A stretch of DNA of 64,000 nt from Saccharibacillus sacchari DSM 19268 (GTDB lineage: Bacteria; Bacillota; Bacilli; Paenibacillales; Paenibacillaceae), in assembly GCF_000585395.1 (NCBI RefSeq), contig NZ_KK073875.1, forward strand, positions 5,508,274-5,572,273. The letters are read 5' to 3'. Positions 50,188 to 57,986 of the stretch are shown piece by piece (positions within the stretch are counted from its first letter, which is position 1; each line of letters begins with the position of its first letter). Under the pieces are notes generated by a model. It searched no databases and was not told the origin of the DNA. It saw only the letters and a list, made by a program, of their open reading frames with translations. A program made the translations under genes and the position numbers.

Positions 50188-50921
50188 CCGGAAGCCACTC
50201 CTTTCCAGCGCAACGTGCCGCCGTAAGCCCGATGTACCTGGCTTTCCGTAAAGGTCTCCGCCGTCGGCCCATGAGCGATTACTGTCCGGTTCAGCAGCAG
50301 CACATGATCAAAATAGTCTTCGACCGTTTGCAGATCATGATGCACGACGAGTACCGTTTTGCCGCGGCTTTTGAGCAGGTCGAGCGTCGCCATAATCGCT
50401 TTTTCCGTTGCGGCGTCTACCCCGGCGAGCGGCTCGTCGAGCAAGTATAGATCGGCGTCCATCACGAGCGCGCGAGCGAGAAAGACCCGCTGCTGCTGCC
50501 CGCCGGACAACTGGCTGATTTGCCGGGAGGCGTACTCTTCCATGCCCATTTCCCGCAGCGCCTGCATAGCTTGTTCGCGATGTTTTTTGCCCGGACGACG
50601 CAGCCAGCCGATCCGGCCGTACAAGCCCATCAGCACAACGTCGAGCGCATCGGTCGGAAAATCCCAATCGACCGAACCGCGCTGAGGAACGTAGCCGACG
50701 CGAGATTTGACTTTGACGTAAGGAGCGCCGAAAAAAGACACGCTGCCTTCCAGACTCGGATGCAACTCCAATATCGTTTTGAGCAGCGTCGATTTGCCTG
50801 CGCCGTTAGGACCGACGATTGCAGTCAACGTACCGGGCTTAACGGTAAATGTCGCGTTATCCAGCACTTTGTTTTTCCGATACGAAGCCGATAATCCCTC
50901 TACTTGCAGTACCGATGTCAT
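50184..50921 (-). CDS. Mn/Zn ABC transporter ATP-binding protein
   Basis: A 245-residue ATPase: Walker A IVGPNGAGKSTLLKTIL, signature LSGGQQQRVFLARAL, Walker B LYLLDEPLAGVD and switch His in VVHHDLQTVEDYF. MntB/ZnuC type. It lies four bases after the binding-protein stop. Confidence 0.94.
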   Translation of the reverse strand: MTSVLQVEGLSASYRKNKVLDNATFTVKPGTLTAIVGPNGAGKSTLLKTILELHPSLEGSVSFFGAPYVKVKSRVGYVPQRGSVDWDFPTDALDVVLMGLYGRIGWLRRPGKKHREQAMQALREMGMEEYASRQISQLSGGQQQRVFLARALVMDADLYLLDEPLAGVDAATEKAIMATLDLLKSRGKTVLVVHHDLQTVEDYFDHVLLLNRTVIAHGPTAETFTESQVHRAYGGTLRWKGVASG

Positions 50922-50925
50922 GCGC

Positions 50926-51903
50926 TCACTTCCCTTCGGCGCTTAGTGCGTTATAGATCGTGTCGGCGTTGTGTCGGTACATGCCGATATAGGTGCCTTC
51001 CGGCGTTCCGGTATCGCCCATCGCGTCGGAGAACAGCTCGCCGCCGACTTTGACGTCGAGACCGCGTTTTTTCGCGCCTTCGATAACCGCGTTGATTGAC
51101 GCCGGATTGATGCTGCTTTCGACAAAGACGGCGGGTACTTGGTAATCGACCAACAAGTCTACCGTGTTATCGATGTCCGACAGACCGACTTCATCTTCCG
51201 TGCTCAAACCTTGCAGCCCGACGACATCAACCCCGTTCATGCGGCCGAAGTAGCCGAATGCGTCGTGGGCGGTAATGAGCACGCGCTTTTCTTGCGGGAT
51301 TTGCGAGAGCTTGGACTGGGCGTCCGTTTTGAGCGCGTCCAATTGTTCGAAATAAGCGGTTTTGTTGGTTTCGAAGTAGTCGGCGTTTTCCGGCGAAGCT
51401 TTTTTGAGCTCTTCCACGCCTGCGCTTAGCGCCTGCTTCCACAGCTCGATATCGAACCAGATATGCGGATCGGTTGCGCCTTCTTCATCGACCAACAGTT
51501 CTTTCTTCGGAACCGCTTCGCCGATCGCGGCTACCGGTTTGGTTTTGCCGATTTCTTCGAATACGCGCAGCATATTGGCTTCCAAATGCAGTCCGCTGTA
51601 TAAAATAACGTCGCCGCTTTCGAGCTTGGCGATATCGCCTTGCGTCGCTTGATACAAATGCGGATCAACGCCCGGTCCCATCAAGCTCTGTACGTTAACC
51701 CGATCGCCGCCGATGACCGAGATTGGCTCTGCAATTTGGGCGATGGTGGTAACGACGTTAAGTTTGCCTTCGTTATTTCCTGCGGCATTCGCGGTACTCG
51801 CGTTATTGGCATTTTCACCCGTTGCGCAGCCTGCCAGCCAGAGGGCAAGGGCGGTTACGATGAGGGCCATTCCCCATTTTCGGATTCCTTTTGTTTTTGT
51901 CAC
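50926..51903 (-). CDS. Mn/Zn ABC transporter substrate-binding lipoprotein
   Basis: A 325-residue cluster-9 binding lipoprotein: signal peptide ending LWLAGC (lipidated Cys), metal ligands in GVDPHLY, TDPHIWFD, FVESSINP and LFSDAMG (His, His, Glu, Asp), a set typical of Mn-binding MntA/TroA proteins; the His-rich loop of zinc-specific ZnuA is absent, which favours Mn. The start is GTG at 51901-51903 with GGGAGG seven bases upstream. First gene of the operon binding protein-ATPase-permease-permease-mntR. Confidence 0.92.
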   Translation of the reverse strand: MTKTKGIRKWGMALIVTALALWLAGCATGENANNASTANAAGNNEGKLNVVTTIAQIAEPISVIGGDRVNVQSLMGPGVDPHLYQATQGDIAKLESGDVILYSGLHLEANMLRVFEEIGKTKPVAAIGEAVPKKELLVDEEGATDPHIWFDIELWKQALSAGVEELKKASPENADYFETNKTAYFEQLDALKTDAQSKLSQIPQEKRVLITAHDAFGYFGRMNGVDVVGLQGLSTEDEVGLSDIDNTVDLLVDYQVPAVFVESSINPASINAVIEGAKKRGLDVKVGGELFSDAMGDTGTPEGTYIGMYRHNADTIYNALSAEGK

Positions 51904-51939
51904 GATTGATCCTCCCTTATCTTTTCTTCAACTAAAATT

Positions 51940-51956
51940 TTTTACCCAAGGCAAAA
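51940..51956. promoter_or_regulatory. MntR-box-like operator of the metal importer operon
   Basis: TTTTACCCAAGGCAAAA is an inverted repeat (TTTTACC / GGCAAAA, one mismatch), similar to MntR boxes (TTTGCC..GG.AAA). It lies just downstream of the -10 of the promoter at 51972-52000, in the leader of the operon. Confidence 0.65.
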
Positions 51957-51971
51957 CTTATGCTTATGTAT

Positions 51972-52000
51972 AAAATAATTTCCTGAGGTGAATTTGTCAA
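51972..52000 (-). promoter_or_regulatory. Promoter of the metal importer operon
   Basis: On the minus strand: TTGACA (52000-51995), a 17-bp spacer, TATTTT (51977-51972). Confidence 0.65.
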
Positions 52001-52087
52001 TGGCAGAAAAAGAGGGGAAAGTTTCCTCTCGGGAAACACTGTAAGTCCTATTCGGGGGGAAGCTGGGGGCGCTGCGGGAGAAATTCG

Positions 52088-52197
52088 CTAGTACCTTATC
52101 AACTCTTAATCATAGGATTAGGTTCGCCGGAAACCCACGCGCTTTAGGTGGGTTTCCGGCGGGCATAACTTTACCTTTAGTGTTGACAAGGTTCTAG
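52088..52197. mobile_element. 110-bp palindromic MITE-like element, copy 2
   Basis: The element begins and ends with CTAG; the 16-bp terminal repeats CTAGTACCTTATCAAC and GTTGACAAGGTTCTAG (inverted) match at 14 of 16. The central stem CGCCGGAAACCCAC / GTGGGTTTCCGGCG surrounds the same GCGCTTTAG loop as copy 1, but the arms have a different sequence. It lies in a non-coding region. Confidence 0.85.
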
Positions 52198-52359
52198 AGC
52201 TTCCGCTGTTCGAATCGAATTCCTGATTTCCAAAAGGGAACTTTTTTGGGGAAGGGGAAGAGAAGAAGAGAAAAAGAAAAGCAACGAAGCATGGGATGGC
52301 TTGGAATACAGCAAGGTGATTAGAGAGGAGAATCGAAAATGAAGATTCTGTGGGCTGGG

Positions 52360-52562
52360 CTAACGGATTCTATGTCCTTTAGAAGCCCGAATCAACCCCT
52401 GCTGCGATTTTAACGGATCGTAGATCGTATTACCGTTAGGCGTTCATTTTGCTGGTTTTCCTACCAAAATCAAGCCGAATTTCGTTCTAAGCGTCATCTG
52501 AATCCGTTAGAATATTCAAAAGCTCAAAAAGGGGCTTTAAGCGTCGGCTCGTTCCGTTAGAG
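52360..52562. repeat. Array of four TCCGTTAG/CTAACGGA dyad repeats
   Basis: Units at 52360-52384, 52409-52440, 52485-52512 and 52535-52562. Units 3 and 4 read TT(C/T)TAAGCGTC......TCCGTTAGA; units 1 and 2 carry TAACGGAT in the opposite orientation. Thus two inverted pairs of short repeats in about 200 bp. Confidence 0.65.
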
Positions 52563-52649
52563 TGCGAATTGGGTATTTGGGGGCCGCTTCAGACACAGGA
52601 ATATTCGCGGGACAGACAGGCACTTTCCCTGAAAAAATCTTGCTCCATG

Positions 52650-52691
52650 CAAAAATCCCCGATATTCGCTGGTCGGCGGAATCGGGGTTTT
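52650..52691 (-). terminator. Terminator of the tetR-nuclease operon
   Basis: AATCCCCGAT pairs with ATCGGGGTTTT and is followed on the minus strand by TTTTTGC. Confidence 0.75.
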
Positions 52692-52698
52692 ACAACTG

Positions 52699-53304
52699 TT
52701 ACGTTTGCAATTGTTTCGGTGCTTCTTCCGCTTCGCGTTCAATGGTTTCCATGGCGGCTTCGAGTTGTTTGCTTTTGAAGTAGTCCATGATCTGTTCCAA
52801 ATCCTCGCGGTCCAGCAGAACGACGCCGTTGTAGGCGGCGAGTTTGCGGCAGGCTGCGGTGTATCGGCCGGAGGTCAGAACGATTGCGCGCTGGGCGCCG
52901 TAGACACGCATGGAACCGTAGACTTCCTGGACGGCGGATAAGCCTACCGGATTGCTCGGGGAGTAGCGTTTGGCTTGAAGCACGGTGCGTTCGCCGTAGC
53001 GGTCGGCGAAAATCAGGTCAGCGCCGAAGTCGCCGCTGGTGTTCGTTTTATACACATCCTCGTAACCGAGTTCGGTGAACAGGCGATGCAGATAACGTTC
53101 GAAGTCCGATCCGTCGAGCATGCCGTCGATGTCCTTGATCGTAATTCGGCGCGGATCGAGCTGCTTGCGGATTCGGCGTTTGCGCAGAACGATCAGACGC
53201 CAGACGATAAGAATCAGCAGCAGCGCTGCCGCGCCGATCAACAGCAACAGTCCGAAGCCGCCTTCGAAGTCAAGGACTTGGGACGGCGTTTCCGAAGTGA
53301 TCAT
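52699..53304 (-). CDS. Membrane-anchored Mrr-like restriction endonuclease
   Basis: A 201-residue protein: one TM helix (FGLLLLIGAAALLLILIVWRLIVL) at residues 15-38, then an Mrr_cat nuclease domain (FERYLHRLFTELGYEDVYKTN). The catalytic pattern is SGDFGADLIF with the Asp, then VLQAKRY (QxK). Such membrane-bound Mrr proteins are common in Firmicutes; their role against foreign or modified DNA is presumed. The ATG at 53304 overlaps the tetR stop (ATGA). C-terminal helix rich in Glu. Confidence 0.85.
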   Translation of the reverse strand: MITSETPSQVLDFEGGFGLLLLIGAAALLLILIVWRLIVLRKRRIRKQLDPRRITIKDIDGMLDGSDFERYLHRLFTELGYEDVYKTNTSGDFGADLIFADRYGERTVLQAKRYSPSNPVGLSAVQEVYGSMRVYGAQRAIVLTSGRYTAACRKLAAYNGVVLLDREDLEQIMDYFKSKQLEAAMETIEREAEEAPKQLQT

Positions 53305-53969
53305 GAGTCTTCTTCCTGCCCCTCTTTCGCGCGTCGTATCAGCTCCGGCATGATCGGATCGCAAGCAAAGCGCGCTTCCCCCCGATAACCGATGCCGCCG
53401 AGCACAAAAGCCAGCACGTCCGCGACTTGATTGTCCGTATCCGGGAATTCTTCGACGATGATCGGAACCAAGCCGCTTTGATTGTCTCCGAACAATACGC
53501 ACCCGAGCAGTTGAACCATCGTCATGTCGAGCGAGCGGAAATGAAACTCTCCGCGGTTTCGTCCTTCCTCAAGAAACCCGCGAATGAGCTTCCAAGCAGG
53601 CATGATATGCTTTTGAACAAGTACCGTGCGCGGCGTTTGACGAACCATTTCCTGATGGACGATGCGCGAAATTCCCGAATCCGAACCGCGAAACAACACG
53701 ATCTCCCGCACCAGCGTGCACACGCCTTCGACCGGATCGAGATCGCGTTTTCCCAATATTTCGCTTGCTTCAATAATCGGGATAAAGGTCTCCAATACCG
53801 CTTCGAATACATGCTCCTTGCCGCCGTAATAATAAGACACCAGCGACAGGTTGGCATCGGCTTCCGCGCAGATCTCCCGTACCGTCGTGGACTCGAAACC
53901 TTTTTGCGCCATCAGTTTTTTGGCCGCTTTCACGATTCTCGTCTTCACGTGTTCTTCTTCCTTGCTCAT
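53301..53969 (-). CDS. TetR-family regulator, CecR-like
   Basis: A 222-residue repressor. The helix-turn-helix is at 10-55 (VKTRIVKAAKKLMAQKGFESTTVREICAEADANLSLVSYYYGGKEHVFEAVL), and the C-terminal domain is of the DUF1956/CecR kind (SRIVHQEMVRQTPRTVLVQKHIMPAWKLIRGFL). It lies downstream of the ABC-2 exporter gene, whose control region has a matching dyad, and is coupled to the nuclease gene. E. coli CecR controls an ABC exporter of the same class, which supports the link. Confidence 0.88.
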   Translation of the reverse strand: MSKEEEHVKTRIVKAAKKLMAQKGFESTTVREICAEADANLSLVSYYYGGKEHVFEAVLETFIPIIEASEILGKRDLDPVEGVCTLVREIVLFRGSDSGISRIVHQEMVRQTPRTVLVQKHIMPAWKLIRGFLEEGRNRGEFHFRSLDMTMVQLLGCVLFGDNQSGLVPIIVEEFPDTDNQVADVLAFVLGGIGYRGEARFACDPIMPELIRRAKEGQEEDS

Positions 53970-53988
53970 GCCCGCTTCCTCTCCCCGC

Positions 53989-54018
53989 TAAAAAGAACCG
54001 CCGCTTTCGCGGCGGCTC
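53989..54018 (-). terminator. Terminator of the ABC-2 exporter gene
   Basis: GAGCCGCCGC pairs with GCGGCGGTTC around GAAA, followed by TTTTTA on the minus strand. Confidence 0.85.
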
Positions 54019-54046
54019 TCTAATACCTTATGCGTGTATCATACCA

Positions 54047-55204
54047 TTATGCCTCGGCAGCCGCCACAATCGGAGGTACCGGAGCCTTGTCGCGGCGCAG
54101 TGCCGTGGAAGCAATAATCAGTACAAGCGATACGGCGATAATCAGCAGCAATGCGATAACGTCTCCCGAAGTTCCCGTTCCTCCGAACAAGACGTTCATC
54201 AAGCCATCCACCGCATACGTAGCCGGGAAAATGTTGCCGAGCGCCTGGTAGAACTCCGGCAGCAGCTCGCGCGGCATCATCGCGCCGGACGAGACCAGCT
54301 GCACCGACAAGACCAAAATGTTGAACAACATGCCTGCCATATCGAACACGAACAGGAACATTTGCGCCATGAACATGAACGTCAGCAGGAACAAGGCTTG
54401 GAAGCCCCACAGCGCCAAAAATCCATGAGCCATCTGGCCGCCGAACGCTGCCACGAGCGAGGTGCCCACGAGCGATACGACTACCGACGAAGCCGCCGTA
54501 ACGATCAGACGAACCGCCATGCGCTGCCAGCGTCCGAAACGAGCGCCCAGCGCTTTCGACGAGATCTGGAAGTTTTGACCCATAATCATCGCGCCGACAT
54601 ACGAAGCCAACACCATCATCATCGGCACCATTTGATTGTTCATGCCTTGCACGACGTTGACCGATTCAATATTGGAAACGACACGTTCGGACATTACGTT
54701 TGCTGCGGTCTGAGCGGCTTCTTCCGGCAATTTGGCCTGGCTCGACAGAATGCCTGCCATGCCGTTCGTTACCGCTTGTTTGTTGACCGTCGACGTAATG
54801 CTATCCGCGATCGACGTCATCATGTTCTTGATCATCACCGGATTGGATTCGTTGATGAAATAGTTGATCGAAGCCGATTCCTGCGACTGCGCCTTCGACG
54901 CGAAGTCCGACGGAATTTGCACGATCATCTGGATTTGACGATCTTGCAGCATGTCTTGCGCTTCAGCCAGACTCATGCCCGTTTGGACGCCGACAGGCAG
55001 ATTCTGCTGCAAGTTCTCTGCAATCGTTGCGCCCATGGCCTGATCTTCGTTCACGATGGCAATATTCAGACGATCGATCCGATCGTTAATCCCCTGATAT
55101 CCCGTCATCCACACCACCGTAAAAATCAATTGAAACAAGACAGCCGTGATAATGCCTACTTTCGTCGTCGGCAGCTTGAGGAACGCTTTAAAAATTTGAC
55201 CCAT
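54047..55204 (-). CDS. ABC-2 type exporter, YhgE/Pip-like
   Basis: A 385-residue membrane protein. One N-terminal helix (VGIITAVLFQLIFTVVWMTGY), a long extracellular loop with the YhgE/Pip motif (RLNIAIVNEDQAMGATIAENLQQNLPVGV, MIVQIPSDFASKAQ, SINYFINESNPVMIKNMM), then five C-terminal helices (MMMVLASYVGAMIMG, ALFLLTFMFMAQMFLFVFDMAGMLFNIL). DUF3533-type proteins of this kind export drugs or lipids. The start at 55204 has AAGGAG nine bases upstream; longer in-frame starts to 55321 lack a site. Confidence 0.87.
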   Translation of the reverse strand: MGQIFKAFLKLPTTKVGIITAVLFQLIFTVVWMTGYQGINDRIDRLNIAIVNEDQAMGATIAENLQQNLPVGVQTGMSLAEAQDMLQDRQIQMIVQIPSDFASKAQSQESASINYFINESNPVMIKNMMTSIADSITSTVNKQAVTNGMAGILSSQAKLPEEAAQTAANVMSERVVSNIESVNVVQGMNNQMVPMMMVLASYVGAMIMGQNFQISSKALGARFGRWQRMAVRLIVTAASSVVVSLVGTSLVAAFGGQMAHGFLALWGFQALFLLTFMFMAQMFLFVFDMAGMLFNILVLSVQLVSSGAMMPRELLPEFYQALGNIFPATYAVDGLMNVLFGGTGTSGDVIALLLIIAVSLVLIIASTALRRDKAPVPPIVAAAEA

Positions 55205-55243
55205 TCGATGATTCTCCTTTTCTCGGTTACGCTTTTCGCCACC

Positions 55244-55277
55244 GTTTAAACTACTGTTTAAAACAAACGTTTTAAAC
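55244..55277. promoter_or_regulatory. TetR-type operator before the ABC-2 exporter
   Basis: GTTTAAAA and TTTTAAAC form a perfect 8-bp inverted repeat with a 6-bp spacer (55256-55277); a further GTTTAAAC lies at 55244-55251. All are 40-75 bp before the start codon. Confidence 0.65.
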
Positions 55278-55380
55278 TTTGCTTTCGAATTATATATGAA
55301 AAAAGAGACAAAGGTCAACAATTATTTTCAATTTTAAATAAGTGAGTAAAACCCCCTCAGTTACGCGATTTTCACGCACA

Positions 55381-55421
55381 AAAAAAAGCCAGGAGGGACT
55401 CAAAACTCCAGACTTTTTTCA
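55381..55421 (-). terminator. Terminator of the 292-residue SLH protein gene
   Basis: AGTC.GGAG pairs imperfectly with CTCC.GGCT, followed by TTTTTTTT on the minus strand. Confidence 0.65.
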
Positions 55422-55473
55422 ATATTTTCTGTTAGACGTCATTATTTTCATTCCACCATTTACCTGCCAAACT

Positions 55474-56352
55474 TTACTCTGCTTTGACGGTAATATCGTA
55501 AATCACAGGCACATACGCGACCGCGTTTGCCGAATATGGATTCGCGGATTGCGGCTCCGTTGCCGCATACGTAATCACGGCTTCCGTATCGGATACGAAC
55601 TCAATGCTGCGAATCTTCAATCCATGTCCGGTTCCCGGCAAATTGGTGCGCGTAAGCGTGACTTTATTAAACTCCGGATCTATGTTTTCCACCTTGTAGG
55701 TGACGGTGACAGTTCCGGAAGAAGCATAACTTTTATTCACCATGCGTTCGGCATAATAGATCATTTCCGCCGCCTCCATACGCGTGATTGCGGCTGTCGG
55801 TCGGAAGTTTTTACCGGAGTCGAGCGAAGCTATTTTGGTCATTAACAAGTATTCGACGGCTACCCGATTTTTTGCAGCGATCTGCTTGGCATCGGTAATC
55901 GACGTGTATTTACTTACATTGGCGTAGTTTCCCTTTTGCAGCAATCCGAGATAGAGTAACTTAGCAAACTGCTGCCTCGTCGGATTGCCGTTCGCATTCC
56001 AGGTCCCGTCGATGACGATGCCCCGTTCCAACGCCGTCTTGAGCGCATCCGTGTACCAGGCAGTCTTCGGTACGGCTGAAAACCATGCGGGCGCATCCGA
56101 CTTCTTTTTGGCCGAATCCAATCCGATAGCATCCACGATCAACTGCACGGCCTGAGCGTTGGTCAACTTGGTGTTCGGAGCAAATTTGTCGGCACTCACT
56201 CCTTGAATCAGACCCTTTTGCTGCAAGGATTGCACGATAGCTGCCTGATTGGCGTCTTTGATATCCGAAAAAGCATACGTCGGTGCCACCCCCAGCACCA
56301 AGCTGGCCGCAACGGCTGCCGTCAGGACGCGAGTTCGAATTTCTTTTCCCAT
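55474..56352 (-). CDS. SLH-domain surface protein with PrcB-like tail
   Basis: A 292-residue secreted protein: signal peptide (TRVLTAAVAASLVLGVAPTYA), then two to three SLH-type modules (FSDIKDANQAAIVQSLQQKGLIQGVSADKFAPNTKLTNAQAVQLIV; WYTDALKTALERGIVIDGTWNANGNPTRQQFAKLL; IASLDSGKNFRPTAAITRMEAAEMI). The last 75 residues (TVTYKVENIDPEFNKVTLTRTN, GHGLKIRSIEFVSDTEAVITYAA) resemble a PrcB C-terminal domain; that match is tentative. GGAGG is eight bases before the ATG at 56352. Confidence 0.85.
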   Translation of the reverse strand: MGKEIRTRVLTAAVAASLVLGVAPTYAFSDIKDANQAAIVQSLQQKGLIQGVSADKFAPNTKLTNAQAVQLIVDAIGLDSAKKKSDAPAWFSAVPKTAWYTDALKTALERGIVIDGTWNANGNPTRQQFAKLLYLGLLQKGNYANVSKYTSITDAKQIAAKNRVAVEYLLMTKIASLDSGKNFRPTAAITRMEAAEMIYYAERMVNKSYASSGTVTVTYKVENIDPEFNKVTLTRTNLPGTGHGLKIRSIEFVSDTEAVITYAATEPQSANPYSANAVAYVPVIYDITVKAE

Positions 56353-56585
56353 GATGATTTCCTCCTCGGCATGGATTCGGCCAACGTCCCCTTCTGCGCG
56401 GATCGCATAGGACTGTGGTCCGTATCGCTCTTTTACAATCATACCATCCGAGAAGGCGTAGAATCATAATCCAATCGATTTTTCGGTAAAAAGACCTACG
56501 ACTCGAAAACGGGTATAATGAAAAAATCAAGCTGCATGTTCAGAGCCGAATCGCGTAATCCCCATTTCGAGAGGAGTTCACCACG

Positions 56586-56945
56586 ATGAAACCCAACTAT
56601 GTAGAGATCGACTCGATTGAACAATGGTCGACATTACTGGAGCAATCCGACGAGCGTGCCCTGCTGCTGCTCAAACACAGTACAGCCTGCCCGATCAGCG
56701 GTGCGGCGTTCAAAGAATTCAAAGTCTACACCCGCAAGCCGAAGCGTCCCATCGTATGCGCACTGGTCAAAGTCATTGAATCGCGTCCGCTCTCCAACGA
56801 GATCGAAACGAAGACGGGACTCAAGCACGAATCGCCTCAGGTTTTACTTATTCAGGACGGAGAGTTATTGTGGAGCGCTTCGCATTGGGACATCACGTTC
56901 GAGCGGATCGAGCAGCAGGTGAATGATCGGATCGCCAAAAGTTGA
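56586..56945 (+). CDS. ytxJ: Bacillithiol-system redox protein YtxJ
   Basis: A 119-residue monothiol thioredoxin-fold protein (DUF2847). The redox Cys35 is in HSTACPISGAAFKEF, and the cis-Pro loop is HESPQVLLIQDGELLW. It probably removes bacillithiol from proteins. GAGAGGAG precedes the ATG. It is followed by the alkyltransferase-like gene after 25 bp. Confidence 0.92.
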   Translation: MKPNYVEIDSIEQWSTLLEQSDERALLLLKHSTACPISGAAFKEFKVYTRKPKRPIVCALVKVIESRPLSNEIETKTGLKHESPQVLLIQDGELLWSASHWDITFERIEQQVNDRIAKS

Positions 56946-56970
56946 ATTTGAGAAAAGAAAGGACATATAC

Positions 56971-57408
56971 ATGAACGATCAGGAACGTTTGCGCGCGGAA
57001 TTTGACGCTGAATTTCTCAAAGACCTCGCAACTGCCGAAACCGAAGATGGATCGAAGCAATCGGAGAGTGAAAATGAGTTAGATGTTTTGGCGCCTTTCA
57101 CGCGATCTGTGATCGAGACCATTCGCAGCATTCCGGAAGGAAAAATCATGAGCTACGGGCAAGTAGCGGCCGTTGCAGGAAGTCCTCGCGGCGCGAGACA
57201 AGTCGTGCGCATTCTGCATTCGATGAGCCGCAAATACGGATTGCCCTGGCATCGGGTGGTCAATATTCGCGGCGAGATTGCTTTGGATGAACACGGCGGT
57301 GGCGGCGAGCAGCAGGAACGGCTTGAAGCTGAAGGCGTAGAGTTCGGCATTGGGGGTCGGATTGATCTGAATCGCTATCGGTATGAAGCCGATCATGACG
57401 CGGATTAA
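56971..57408 (+). CDS. Alkyltransferase-like (ATL/MGMT-family) DNA-repair protein
   Basis: A 145-residue protein with the MGMT DNA-binding fold (FTRSVIETIRSIPEGKIMSYGQVAAVAGSPRGARQVVRIL, including the Arg finger region). The active-site motif PCHRV is PWHRV here: Trp replaces the acceptor Cys, as in ATL proteins, which bind O6-alkylguanine and recruit nucleotide-excision repair instead of removing the alkyl group. An acidic N-terminal stretch (TAETEDGSKQSESENELD) is unusual. The start at 56971 follows AAAGGA. Confidence 0.9.
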   Translation: MNDQERLRAEFDAEFLKDLATAETEDGSKQSESENELDVLAPFTRSVIETIRSIPEGKIMSYGQVAAVAGSPRGARQVVRILHSMSRKYGLPWHRVVNIRGEIALDEHGGGGEQQERLEAEGVEFGIGGRIDLNRYRYEADHDAD

Positions 57409-57424
57409 AAAGGCACGGGATCGA

Positions 57425-57973
57425 TCAGGTTGGCGGTAGTATGATCGGCTGATACGCAAGTGCGCGATCCACAATATCTTCCGCCTCCAGATCATCCCAG
57501 AAGATGAGATCGGATATGCCGGGCAGCGATACATTAACGGTTAGCAGATCCAAATAATATTCCTGCAGGAAGGCTGCTTGATCTGCGGAAGAAACCTCCG
57601 ATTGCGCCGATTCCGACTGCTCGATATCATTCACGACGAGCGGAGCGACTAGCGCGGAGATCGCGTAGTCAGGGTCCTGAATCCGCCGAACCAACTCGAT
57701 CAACTCTGCGCGGGTTACGTGTTGGCTCGGACGCGGTTCAGGCTGTGACAGTCGAAGAGCCAGCTCCGTGCGCGACATGGAATCTTCGTAATTTTGAAAA
57801 AGATCCGCTTCTTCATTTCGACCGTAAGTCTCGTTGAGTACGCCGATCTGCTCGTCGGCCGCTTCGCTTGCTCCATCGGACAGCAAAGCTTCAATAGCGC
57901 AAATTGCCTGTTCGATCTCTTGCAGTTTCGACAGCGTTAGCGATCGGGGGGTCCATTCCGATCGAAATCTCAT
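57425..57973 (-). CDS. Hypothetical soluble protein
   Basis: A 182-residue acidic protein, mostly helical (SLTLSKLQEIEQAICAIEALLSDG, VTRAELIELVRRIQDP, QAAFLQEYYLDLLTVNVSLPGISDLIFWDDLEAEDIVDRALAYQP). Not assigned to a family. AAGGAGG is seven bases before the ATG at 57973, which lies 14 bp after the transporter stop, so the two genes are probably co-expressed. Confidence 0.7.
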   Translation of the reverse strand: MRFRSEWTPRSLTLSKLQEIEQAICAIEALLSDGASEAADEQIGVLNETYGRNEEADLFQNYEDSMSRTELALRLSQPEPRPSQHVTRAELIELVRRIQDPDYAISALVAPLVVNDIEQSESAQSEVSSADQAAFLQEYYLDLLTVNVSLPGISDLIFWDDLEAEDIVDRALAYQPIILPPT

Positions 57974-57986
57974 GCTGGCTTCCTCC

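Larger units (their letters stand above)
52001..52698. other. About 700-bp non-coding stretch between metal importer and nuclease genes
   Basis: It contains the second 110-bp palindromic element (52088-52197), a purine-rich tract (52235-52300) without a gene, four dyad repeats (52360-52562) and a terminator (52650-52691). No coding frame with a ribosome site is seen. Confidence 0.65.
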
